Shown: positions 1 through 5,441, numbered from the stretch's first letter. The stretch: 5,441 nucleotides of DNA from Pedosphaera sp. (GCA_028293265.1 JAQGPB010000220.1:1-5441); one strand, 5' to 3'. Numbers and translations: made by a program. The notes: generated by a model from the letters alone, not told the origin.

Positions 1-55
1 AAAAATGTCCTGGTTTGAAAACTACACGACAGTCAGCGTCTTTTTCGTTGCCTAA
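1..55 (+). other. AT-rich left edge, possible tail of an upstream gene
   Basis: A reading frame open from the window edge ends with TAA at 53-55 and reads KMSWFENYTTVSVFFVA. It may be the last residues of a gene that starts outside the window, or a chance open stretch. The sequence to about 129 is visibly more AT-rich than the rest of the window, which fits intergenic or foreign DNA. Nothing here identifies a function, and 17 codons are too few to judge coding bias. Confidence 0.2.
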
Positions 56-129
56 TTCTTTCCGATGAACTTATTATCCTCCGACAGCAAAGGTTAAGCC
101 GCACCCATTTTGAAAGCATTGCCAATCTT

Positions 130-384
130 ATGGACGACTTGAAAATGCAGGACATGATTCTCCGCCATCTGTTCACCAATCCCGGCCGCGAAGCCATCCT
201 GGTGCCCTCGATGTTCACCCCGCCCATCATGCTGAGCAACATCTTCCGCATCGGCGGAGTGTTGAAGGGCAGGGGCTACACGACCGCTCCCGTGCGGCGT
301 ATGGGCGGCTGGCACATTCGCCTGCTCGATCCCGGAATGGCTTATTGCGAGGCGAATCCCCATCCCCAGCCGCGCGGCCATTGA
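130..384 (+). CDS. Small hypothetical protein, possibly winged-helix-like
   Basis: This is an 84-residue protein that I do not recognise. The frame is open back to position 19, just after a TGA at 16-18, but ATG 130 is the first ATG, GTG or TTG in it; no clear Shine-Dalgarno site precedes it. Residues 6-16 look helical. The stretch around residues 36-70 (IFRIGGVLKGRGYTTAPVRRMGGWHIRLLDPG) reads like the recognition helix and beta wing of a winged-helix protein: a helix ending in a glycine turn, two strands joined by a short basic loop, then a C-terminal helix start. That resemblance is my inference from pattern only. The last ten residues (EANPHPQPRGH) look disordered. The gene could be a degraded 3' piece of a longer gene, since the open frame extends about 37 codons upstream without a start. 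Codon use after 150 is GC-rich at third positions, which supports real coding. Confidence 0.45.
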   Translation: MDDLKMQDMILRHLFTNPGREAILVPSMFTPPIMLSNIFRIGGVLKGRGYTTAPVRRMGGWHIRLLDPGMAYCEANPHPQPRGH

Positions 385-438
385 GGTGGTTCAATGGTTT
401 AGTGCCGCTGACGATGGCCAGCGGGCGAACTGGAACAG

Positions 439-455
439 CGAACATTGGATGTTCG
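439..455. repeat. Perfect 7-bp inverted repeat with 3-base loop
   Basis: The sequence CGAACATTGGATGTTCG forms a perfect hairpin: CGAACAT pairs with ATGTTCG around a TGG loop. It lies 54 bases after the stop of the small hypothetical gene. No T-run follows, so it is not a standard intrinsic terminator. The wording (ATTGGATGTTCGA) resembles the TTGGATGTTGGA words in the repeat near 1206-1262, so it may belong to the same family of dispersed intergenic repeats, or it could be an operator. Confidence 0.45.
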
Positions 456-590
456 ACCTGCTCAGCTCCTCCATTTAAAGAAGCCCATCCAGTCTTCTGT
501 CTTCAACCCATTTTCCCAAAGGGCATCACCCCATTTGTGCCGGTCACAGAACTTTGGTTACTATATTGGCGGTCTGAAATTGCCGCCCGC

Positions 591-598
591 AAAAGGAG
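591..598 (+). promoter_or_regulatory. Ribosome binding site deciding the GTG start at 608
   Basis: AAAAGGAG ends nine bases before GTG 608, a normal spacing. It is the clearest Shine-Dalgarno match before any gene in the window and favours GTG 608 over the alternative in-frame GTG at 644, which has no such site. Confidence 0.6.
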
Positions 599-607
599 TG
601 AAAAGCT

Positions 608-1156
608 GTGCCCGATCATTCCGACAAATCGAATTTGCCGCCTGTGCGGCTTCAAATCTGCCTGGCTTTGAGCCTCGCCGCGTTCCTTGTCTCCTGCGCC
701 TCGCAGGAGCAAGCCGTGCTCCAGCCATCGCGCATCACCCCGGCGAACAGCGACGGCAGCAATCTGCGCACGCACGGTTTCCTCATCGTCAACACGCCCG
801 CCGAGTTGCATTTCGACGAGCATTCAGCCCGCCGTTTTCCCCACACCGGTTACGGCATTTATGATCCTCACAACCATTCGCTGGTGCAATACATCCCCAA
901 CCACGCTGGCAAGATGAGCGAAATTCCCTCAACCGTCCTTCTGCCTGCCGGTCCTTACCAAATCCAGGCGCACGCACCCGATGGCCGTCCCATTACCATC
1001 GCCATCGTCATCCGCCCTCAAACCGAGACCACCGTCTATCTCGAATTCGACACCGGCCCCCCGTCATCCGTCACCGGCGAAGTCTATCGCATCCAGCTTT
1101 CCGGCCAGACCATCGGCTGGGTCACCGAGGCGGTCGCGAAATGGCCAGCACGATGA
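608..1156 (+). CDS. Predicted small lipoprotein of unknown function
   Basis: The 182-residue product carries a lipoprotein signal: a hydrophobic stretch at residues 15-28 followed by the lipobox LVSC, with the cysteine to be lipidated at residue 30. It would be anchored to a membrane after cleavage by signal peptidase II, not by the type I enzyme encoded downstream. Starting at GTG 644 would give a more typical 17-residue signal beginning M-R-L, but the good ribosome binding site supports GTG 608. The mature part (about 57-146) looks like a single beta-sandwich: GFLIVNTP, then PHTGYGIYD (78-86), IPNH (96-99), STVLLPAGPYQIQA (108-121) and ITIAIVIRPQTETTVYLE (129-146). The LPAGxYxVxA pattern followed by VxI and TTxVxLE resembles PEGA or carboxypeptidase-regulatory-like modules. 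From memory, similar small proteins with PHT-Y-IY and NH motifs occur in Verrucomicrobia, but I could not check this. No catalytic residues are evident. A binding or envelope-structural role is a guess. Confidence 0.75.
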   Translation: MPDHSDKSNLPPVRLQICLALSLAAFLVSCASQEQAVLQPSRITPANSDGSNLRTHGFLIVNTPAELHFDEHSARRFPHTGYGIYDPHNHSLVQYIPNHAGKMSEIPSTVLLPAGPYQIQAHAPDGRPITIAIVIRPQTETTVYLEFDTGPPSSVTGEVYRIQLSGQTIGWVTEAVAKWPAR

Positions 1157-1205
1157 GACAGGCTTTCCGCACCCGGGAAAAATCTCCACTGCCGCTGGAC
1201 GCAGG

Positions 1206-1262
1206 TTGGAATTTGGGGCTTGGTTATTCTCTGGAGCTTGGATGTTGGACGCTTGGGGCTTT
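1206..1262. repeat. TTGG-rich low-complexity intergenic repeat
   Basis: The plus strand is a run of short related words: TTGGAATTTGGGGCTTGG, then GGAGCTTGGATGTTGGACG and CTTGGGGCTT. TTGG occurs five times in 57 bases, mostly as GCTTGG, ATTTGG or GTTGGA. The pattern is unlike the coding sequence on either side and starts 50 bases after the lipoprotein stop codon. I associate such TTGGA/GCTTGG strings with dispersed intergenic repeats of Verrucomicrobia, but this is recollection, not a search. The remainder of the gap (1157-1205 and 1263-1374) shows no gene and no clear terminator. Confidence 0.5.
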
Positions 1263-1374
1263 GCAAAGCTTCCGCATAAATCCGGAGACATCCACGTAGT
1301 TATTCAGCGGCTTTCACCTTGATTTTTCGCGACTCAAAGCTTATCTAATCATCCGCATCAATTGCCTGGAAAAC

Positions 1375-1932
1375 ATGAAGACGCTCGAGGTTACATCGCA
1401 GTCGCCAGTCCCGGCGGAACGCAGATTTTTTCGGGCCGACCCGGAAAACCGCCAGTTCTACATCATCCTTTGCATCCTGCTCTGGTCGGTCCTCGCCTAT
1501 CTGTTCATCAGCCATTTCATCGTAATGGCTGTGCAGATCAAGGGCACGAGCATGAGCCCCACGTTGCTGGATGGACAGCGTTACATCCTTTACCGCTGCC
1601 CCTTTCTCTGGCGCGCGCCGCGCAAGGGCGAAATCGTCGTCATCCGCGACCCCGAGGATCACGATCTTTCCATCAAGCGCGTCATCGCCCTCCCCAACCA
1701 GGTGATTGAAATCAAGCGCGACGGCGTCTATGTGGACAACGCCAAGCTTGAAGAACCCTATCTCACCGCCGATGCCGCGTGGGCCTCGGGCAACAAACGC
1801 ATCAAGGCCACCCATCTCGGCCCCAAGGATTTTTATGTCATGGGCGACAACCGCGACCGCAGCGCCGACAGCCGCATCTACGGCCCCGTCCCCAGCAACT
1901 TCATCCTCGGCCTGATCCGAAAATCGGACTGA
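1375..1932 (+). CDS. lepB: Type I signal peptidase (S26A family)
   Basis: This membrane serine protease removes Sec and Tat signal peptides from exported proteins on the outer face of the inner membrane. The 185-residue product has the full family signature. One transmembrane segment lies at about residues 28-50. Box B is GTSMSPTL (57-64) with the nucleophile Ser59. Box D is SIKRVIALPNQ (99-109) with the general base Lys101. Box E is GDNRDRSADSR (157-167), matching the family GDNRDxSxDSR, and is followed by YGPV. The Ser-Lys distance of 42 residues, the single membrane anchor and the short length resemble the compact Bacillus SipS type more than E. coli LepB, which has two membrane segments and a longer catalytic domain. 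ATG 1375 is chosen because it gives a normal short N-terminal tail before the membrane segment; the ribosome binding site is weak (TGGA only). The gene is complete, with TGA at 1930-1932, and is separated by 218 and 239 bp from its neighbours, so it is probably transcribed alone. Confidence 0.96.
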   Translation: MKTLEVTSQSPVPAERRFFRADPENRQFYIILCILLWSVLAYLFISHFIVMAVQIKGTSMSPTLLDGQRYILYRCPFLWRAPRKGEIVVIRDPEDHDLSIKRVIALPNQVIEIKRDGVYVDNAKLEEPYLTADAAWASGNKRIKATHLGPKDFYVMGDNRDRSADSRIYGPVPSNFILGLIRKSD

Positions 1933-1963
1933 GTGGATTTCCGACGCGCTTAAATTGTAGCAG

Positions 1964-1986
1964 ACGAGGTGACGAGTCTCTAACTT
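1964..1986 (+). repeat. 23-bp direct repeat, copy 1
   Basis: This 23-bp stretch begins ACGAGGTGACGAG and ends TCTCTAACTT. It is identical to 5117-5139 in the same orientation. It starts 31 bases after the lepB stop codon and runs straight into TTT, giving five Ts (1985-1989). It contains the internal word GACGAG twice when the preceding G is counted. The flanks of the two copies differ after the shared block. Confidence 0.85.
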
Positions 1987-2009
1987 TTTCGTGTTTGCGC
2001 ACATAAGGG

Positions 2010-2019
2010 CCTCGTTGCC
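2010..2019 (-). repeat. Short inverted partial copy of the repeat edge
   Basis: CCTCGTTGCC is the exact reverse complement of GGCAACGAGG at 5113-5122, which is the left edge of repeat copy 2 with its flank. It lies 23 bases after the end of copy 1, so copy 1 and this segment together form a loose inverted pair (ACGAGG at 1964-1969 against CCTCGT at 2010-2015). Ten bases could match by chance, but the position beside copy 1 makes a shared origin plausible. Confidence 0.4.
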
Positions 2020-2048
2020 AGATTACTCCCATCATCCGTATTTTTAAC

Positions 2049-2171
2049 GGGCCGCTCGCCGTAATTTCTATTGCTGCCTTTATTATTTCGGCTACTATCT
2101 CCTTCCAGATTGTCCGCGCCGGTGAACCCAGCCGGCGGCAATATCATTCCCAATCAGCCTGCAAAAGTTTT
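2049..2171 (+). other. Signal-peptide-like open stretch in frame upstream of the M16 gene
   Basis: The frame of the M16 gene is open from 2007 to its ATG at 2172. Within it, 2055-2114 would encode a 20-residue hydrophobic segment (LAVISIAAFIISATISFQIV), followed by RAGEP, which resembles a signal peptidase site (VRA then G). An arginine precedes it at 2037-2039. There is no ATG, GTG or TTG start in the stretch, and its codons favour ATT, unlike the GC-rich genes. It may be the remnant of a lost gene start, a rare non-canonical start, or chance. Confidence 0.25.
2071..2098 (+). promoter_or_regulatory. Weak candidate promoter for the M16 gene
   Basis: TTGCTG (2071-2076) and TACTAT (2093-2098) are separated by 16 bases and lie 74 bases before the M16 start codon. 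They match the housekeeping -35 and -10 consensus in three and four of six bases respectively. The local sequence is more AT-rich than its surroundings, as expected of a promoter. The match is weak and overlaps the signal-peptide-like open stretch. Confidence 0.22.
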
Positions 2172-4961
2172 ATGAAAACTCTTAACTTCATCTCCCGTTT
2201 TCTTTGCGCAATGGCGGCCTTGGCTTGCGTCACTTTCGCCACCGCCGCGCCGCCCAAATTGGTCGCCACCGTCGAAGGCATCAGCGAATACCAGCTCGAC
2301 AACGGCCTGCGCTTCCTGCTTTTTCCCGACAACTCCCAATCCAAGATCACCGTGAATCTCACCGTCCTGGTCGGTTCGCGGCAGGAAGGTTACGGCGAAA
2401 CCGGCATGGCGCATCTGCTCGAGCACATGGTTTTCAAGGGCACGCCGCGCCATCCCAAGGTGCCCAAAGCGTTGCAGGACCACGGCGCCATCTTCAACGG
2501 CAGCACCTCCACTGACCGCGTCAACTACTTCGAGACGCTCGCCGCCAGCGATGAAAATCTCGACTTCGCCATTGATCTCGAAGCCGACCGCATGGTCAAC
2601 AGCTACATCAAGGGCGAGGACCTCGCCTCCGAAATGACCGTCGTGCGCAATGAATTCGAGCGCGGCGAAAACTCCCCCGCCGGCGTCCTCAACAAGCGCA
2701 TCGAGGCCACCGCTTACGAATGGCATAATTACGGCAAGCCCACCATCGGCAACCGCAGCGACATCGAGCGCGTCCCCATCGGGAATCTGCAAGCCTTTTA
2801 CAAAAAATATTACCAGCCCGACAACGTCATCCTCGTGGTCGCCGGCAAGTTCGAGGAGGCGAAGGCGCTGGCTCTCGTCGAAAAATATTTCGGCCCCATT
2901 CCGCGCCCCGAACGCAGGCTCAGCACCACTTACACCGAGGAACCGCCCCAGGACGGCGAGCGCACCGTCGTGCTGCGCCGCATCGGCGATGTCGGTGTTG
3001 TCGGCGTCGCCTATCACATGCCCGCCGGGCCGCACGAAGATTCAGCCGCGTTGCAAGTGCTTGCGAACATCATGACCACCCAGCCTTCCGGCCGGCTTTA
3101 CCAGGCCTTGGTTGAGGCCAAAAAAGCCTCCAGCGCGGGCGCTTTCGCCGGCGCCGAGCACGACCCCGGATTGTTTGAAATGGAAGCCGAAGTCCCCAAG
3201 GAAAATTCGCTCGATGAAGTCGAGAACATCATGCTCGCCACCGCCGAAACCATCGGCGAAAAAGGCGTCACCGCCGAGGAAGTGGATCGCGCCAAAAAGC
3301 AGATTCTCCGCGCGCGCGACCGGGCCTCCGTGAACACCAGCCAGATCGCCGTCTCGCTCAGCGAATGGGCCGCGCAGGGCGATTGGCGGCTTTATTTCCT
3401 GCACCGCGACCGCATCGAAAAGGTCACGCCCGAAGCCGTGCAGTCCGCCGCCGCCAAATATCTTCAGCGCAACAACCGCACGGTCGGCCTCTTCATCCCG
3501 AGCGATAAATCGGAGAAAGTCATCGTCCCGCCCACGCCGGAAGTGATGAGCCTCGTTTCCACTTATAAAGGCCGCACCGCCATCGCCCAAGGCGAAGCGT
3601 TCGAGGCCACGCCCGCGAACATTGAGGCCCGCACCCGCCGGGAGGAGTTGCCCGAAGGCGTGAAAGTCAACCTGTTGGAAAAGAAATCGCGCGGCCAGGA
3701 AGTGCATCTCGCGCTCACGCTCCATTACGGCAACGAGGAAAACTTGAAGGGCCTGGAATCCGCCGTCGGCTTTCTGCCCGAACTGATGATGCGCGGCACG
3801 AAAAAACTCAGCTACCAGCAGTTGCGCGATGAACTTGATCGCCTCGGCGCGACCTTGGGCACTGGCGGCGGCGGTGGCGGACGTGGTGGCCGTCGCGGTG
3901 GTGGTGGTGGTGGCGGCGGTCTCGGCTCCATCACTTTTTCCATCCAGGCCAAGCGCGACACCCTGCCGGCGGTGCTCGATATTTTGCGTCAGGTGTTGCG
4001 CGAGCCGCTCCTGCCCGCCGACCAGTTCGAACTGTTGAAACGCGAACGTGTCGCCGCGTTGGAACAGGCCAAGACCGAGCCGGCCATGCTCGCCCCGCGC
4101 GCGTTGCAACGCCAGTTGAGCCCCTATCCGCCGGAGAACATCCGCTACGTTCCCACCACCGAGGAAACCCTGGAGCGCCTGCAAAAAGTGACCTACGAGC
4201 AGGTCGCGCAGCTTTACCATGATTATCTTGGCTCGCAGTCCGGCGAACTCTCCATCGTCGGCGACTTCGACCCCGCCCCCTGCCTCGCCAGTCTCAAGGA
4301 AACCTTGGGCGGCTGGAAAGCGGCGAAGCCCTACGCGCGCATCACCATGCCGCTGGTCTCCGGCGAACCCGGCGTCCGCCAAAGCATCGAGACGCCCGAC
4401 AAAGCCAACGCCACCTATACCGCCGGACTCGTGTTCCCGCTCCGCGATGACGACGCCGATTATCCCGCGCTCATCATGGGCAATTACATCCTCGGCAGCG
4501 GCACGCTTTCCTCGCGCCTCGGTGATCGCATCCGCCAGAAAGACGGCCTCAGTTACGGCGTCAGTTCCAGCCTCGTCGCCTCGCCCTGGGAACAGCGCGC
4601 CGTGCTGAGCATCACCGCCATCTGCAACCCGCAAAACATGAGCCACGTCGAGAAGGACGCCCAGGAAGAACTGGAACGCCTGCTCAAAGATGGCGTGACC
4701 AAGGAAGAACTGGAACAAGCCAAGCAAGGCTACCTCGAGGCCCGCAAAGTCGGCCGCACCAGCGACCCCGCCCTCACCGGAATCCTCTCCAGCCTCCGCG
4801 AATTGAACCGCACCATGACCTACGAGTCGGACATGGACAATAAAATCGAAGCCCTCACCCCCGAAGCCGTCTCCGCCGCCCTGCGCACCCACATAGACCC
4901 CAAAAAACTCGACGTCGTCGTCGCCGGCGATTTCGGCAACAAGACCGCGACCCTGCCTTGA
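2172..4961 (+). CDS. Secreted two-half M16 family zinc metalloprotease (PqqL-like layout)
   Basis: The 929-residue product is a complete pitrilysin-family peptidase, close in length to E. coli PqqL. A Sec signal peptide spans about residues 1-25 (Lys2, Arg9, hydrophobic core 10-22, ATA then A at 23-26), so it likely acts in the periplasm. The N-terminal half has the inverted zinc motif HLLEH (His81, Glu84, His85), and Glu161 in RNEFERG is the likely third ligand, 76 residues after His85. An M16_C-like domain follows from about 202 (PIGNLQAFYKKYYQPDN and LVVAG). A second M16 pair covers about 490-920. In it the HLLEH position reads GFLPE (533-537), so that half cannot bind zinc the same way. 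It keeps the substrate-binding Arg/Tyr motif RIRQKDGLSYG (Arg788, Tyr795). This catalytic-half plus binding-half arrangement is established for the family, which closes around unfolded peptides. A polyglycine tract at 565-583 is unusual. ATG 2172 gives a good signal peptide but has no Shine-Dalgarno site. Substrate unknown. Confidence 0.95.
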   Translation: MKTLNFISRFLCAMAALACVTFATAAPPKLVATVEGISEYQLDNGLRFLLFPDNSQSKITVNLTVLVGSRQEGYGETGMAHLLEHMVFKGTPRHPKVPKALQDHGAIFNGSTSTDRVNYFETLAASDENLDFAIDLEADRMVNSYIKGEDLASEMTVVRNEFERGENSPAGVLNKRIEATAYEWHNYGKPTIGNRSDIERVPIGNLQAFYKKYYQPDNVILVVAGKFEEAKALALVEKYFGPIPRPERRLSTTYTEEPPQDGERTVVLRRIGDVGVVGVAYHMPAGPHEDSAALQVLANIMTTQPSGRLYQALVEAKKASSAGAFAGAEHDPGLFEMEAEVPKENSLDEVENIMLATAETIGEKGVTAEEVDRAKKQILRARDRASVNTSQIAVSLSEWAAQGDWRLYFLHRDRIEKVTPEAVQSAAAKYLQRNNRTVGLFIPSDKSEKVIVPPTPEVMSLVSTYKGRTAIAQGEAFEATPANIEARTRREELPEGVKVNLLEKKSRGQEVHLALTLHYGNEENLKGLESAVGFLPELMMRGTKKLSYQQLRDELDRLGATLGTGGGGGGRGGRRGGGGGGGGLGSITFSIQAKRDTLPAVLDILRQVLREPLLPADQFELLKRERVAALEQAKTEPAMLAPRALQRQLSPYPPENIRYVPTTEETLERLQKVTYEQVAQLYHDYLGSQSGELSIVGDFDPAPCLASLKETLGGWKAAKPYARITMPLVSGEPGVRQSIETPDKANATYTAGLVFPLRDDDADYPALIMGNYILGSGTLSSRLGDRIRQKDGLSYGVSSSLVASPWEQRAVLSITAICNPQNMSHVEKDAQEELERLLKDGVTKEELEQAKQGYLEARKVGRTSDPALTGILSSLRELNRTMTYESDMDNKIEALTPEAVSAALRTHIDPKKLDVVVAGDFGNKTATLP
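3864..3920 (+). repeat. In-frame GGN triplet tract encoding polyglycine
   Basis: These 57 bases are almost pure GGC/GGT codons with three CGT or CGC codons, giving six glycines, R, two glycines, two R, then eight glycines (M16 residues 565-583). The tract sits in the second M16 domain right after LDRLGATLG, where family members usually have a short beta strand. As a triplet run it can change length by slippage without breaking the frame. Confidence 0.9.
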
Positions 4962-5281
4962 TAGTTTTATTGCAGGCGCCGGCGTGAGGGCATGTCGCCC
5001 AACTCCCGGAGTGCGCCCGTCCCGGGCACAGCAACGCGCAAATGTGCGGCGGTTCGCGCATCCATCAGGCCCGTTTGCCCGCCTACGGCTGTTTTTTAAT
5101 CCCATGCCTTGTGGCAACGAGGTGACGAGTCTCTAACTTAATTGGGGGTAATCACCCTACTGTCATCAATTGGGTTTTTTGTGGATGGTAGAAATGGAGC
5201 ATGAGGGATTTTCCATTGGTTCCTGCGCCGGCGCTGCTGAGTCGTCACGTCTCCTTAATAAGCAAGCAAGCGACGAAACCA
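4962..5281. other. Intergenic region after the M16 gene
   Basis: No gene is supported in these 320 bases. The first 130 bases are GC-rich with several small self-complementary words, for example GCCCG-TCC-CGGGC near 5020-5030, but none is followed directly by a T-run. T-runs at 5092-5097 and 5175-5180 lack a strong stem just upstream; GGGT-AATC-ACCC at 5146-5157 is a weak stem 17 bases before the second. Repeat copy 2 lies at 5117-5139. The last 140 bases are more AT-rich and presumably hold the promoter of the next gene, though I could not place one. Confidence 0.5.
5117..5139 (+). repeat. 23-bp direct repeat, copy 2
   Basis: This is identical over 23 bases to 1964-1986 and in the same orientation, 3153 bases further on. 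It starts 156 bases after the M16 stop codon. Its left flank GGCA extends to the word found inverted at 2010-2019, suggesting the full element begins GGCAACGAGG and that copy 1 has a changed left edge. Confidence 0.85.
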
Positions 5282-5441
5282 ATGAACCGGTTTATGAGAA
5301 TCACAACCATTGACGAATTAACGGTGGATGAAGTTCGCGACATCTTCAAACCTCTTGAGAGCGGTGACGGCGCTGGATTCTTCACGCACGTTGCCAACGA
5401 CGTTGATTGGACGGTTGAAGGCACCCATCCGCTTGCCGGTC
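5282..5441 (+). CDS. SnoaL/NTF2-like family protein, N-terminal part
   Basis: Fifty-three codons are visible before the window ends. The reading DEVRDIFKPLESGD (17-30), then GFFTHVANDVDWTVEGTHPLAG (32-53), is typical of the start of small SnoaL-like or ketosteroid-isomerase-like proteins: a first helix, a short helix ending in HVANDVDW, and a strand leading to THPLAG. These are cone-shaped alpha+beta barrels, usually about 110-150 residues, some enzymes and many of unknown function; the substrate cannot be told from this part. ATG 5282 or ATG 5294 (residue 5) are both possible starts, neither with a clear ribosome binding site. The frame is open further up to ATG 5201, but that start would add 27 residues of unlikely composition (many Leu, Pro and Ala, then KQATKP), so I prefer 5282. 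Codon use is less GC-biased than in the M16 gene, which may reflect different ancestry. Confidence 0.75.
   Translation, partial: MNRFMRITTIDELTVDEVRDIFKPLESGDGAGFFTHVANDVDWTVEGTHPLAG

Larger units (their letters stand above)
385..607. other. Intergenic region before the lipoprotein gene
   Basis: No gene is supported in these 223 bases; the open frames are short and lack coding bias. The region holds the palindrome at 439-455 and, at its right end, the ribosome binding site of the lipoprotein gene. TATATT at 562-567 could be a -10 box, but no good -35 box sits 16-18 bases upstream, so I do not call a promoter. Confidence 0.5.

Noticed and set aside
1264..1342. Word CAAAGCTT present twice (1264-1271 and 1335-1342)
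   Set aside because: An eight-base match at this spacing is expected by chance and there is no further similarity around it.
1300..1350. Minus-strand fragment reading SRKIKVKAAE before a stop, like the tail of a broken gene
   Set aside because: Only 14 codons lie between stops, there is no start, and no upstream continuation is recognisable; chance is enough to explain it.
1345..2004. A 219-codon open frame on the minus strand over lepB
   Set aside because: It is antisense to a gene with complete catalytic motifs and has shadow-type composition.
2154..3035. A 293-codon open frame on the minus strand in the 5' part of the M16 gene
   Set aside because: It has the same antisense codon-bias origin, and the zinc motif and signal peptide are on the plus strand.
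3042..5117. A 691-codon open frame on the minus strand across the M16 gene
   Set aside because: It lies antisense to a well-supported protease. Its composition (Ala, Gly, Asp and Phe rich, with repeated GGG and FFG) is what the complement of GC-rich codons produces. No family motif is visible.
5092..5180. Possible intrinsic terminators at the T-runs 5092-5097 and 5175-5180
   Set aside because: The upstream stems are only three to five base pairs or lie too far from the T-run, so neither meets the usual terminator pattern.
4976..5233. GCGCCGGCG present at 4976-4984 and 5225-5233
   Set aside because: It is a short GC-only and nearly self-complementary word, common by chance in GC-rich DNA.
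5240..5252. AGTCGTCACGTCT resembling the reverse complement of the 23-bp repeat
   Set aside because: Only TCGTCAC (seven bases) matches exactly, which is too short to count as a third copy.

Overview
The window looks like a piece of chromosome from a GC-rich Gram-negative bacterium, most likely of the Verrucomicrobia (Pedosphaera/Limisphaerales type). That assignment is an inference. It rests on the strong preference for C or G at third codon positions, weak or absent Shine-Dalgarno sites before two of the main genes, the style of the small lipoprotein and M16 proteins, and intergenic repeats rich in TTGG words. No rRNA, tRNA, CRISPR array, transposase or phage gene was seen.

Layout, all genes on the plus strand: (1) positions 1-129 are relatively AT-rich and hold at most the last codons of an upstream gene; (2) 130-384 encodes a small unrecognised protein with a faint winged-helix look; (3) 385-607 is intergenic and carries a perfect 7-bp palindrome; (4) 608-1156 encodes a predicted lipoprotein with a good ribosome binding site and a GTG start; (5) 1157-1374 is intergenic and carries a TTGG-rich low-complexity repeat; (6) 1375-1932 encodes type I signal peptidase (lepB) with a complete Ser/Lys catalytic signature; (7) 1933-2171 is intergenic and holds one copy of a 23-bp repeat and an unexplained signal-peptide-like open stretch; (8) 2172-4961 encodes a large secreted M16 zinc metalloprotease of the two-half, PqqL-like layout, with an unusual polyglycine tract in its second half; (9) 4962-5281 is intergenic and holds a second, identical copy of the 23-bp repeat; (10) 5282-5441 is the start of a SnoaL/NTF2-like protein cut by the window end.

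The genes do not form an obvious operon: the gaps are 218-320 bp and several contain repeats. The functional link is loose. The M16 protein has a Sec signal peptide of the type that signal peptidase I removes, but that enzyme serves all such exported proteins. I found no convincing new multi-gene system. The points most worth a second look are the identical 23-bp repeats bracketing the M16 gene, the glycine-rich insertion in that protease, and the signal-peptide-like stretch in frame upstream of it.
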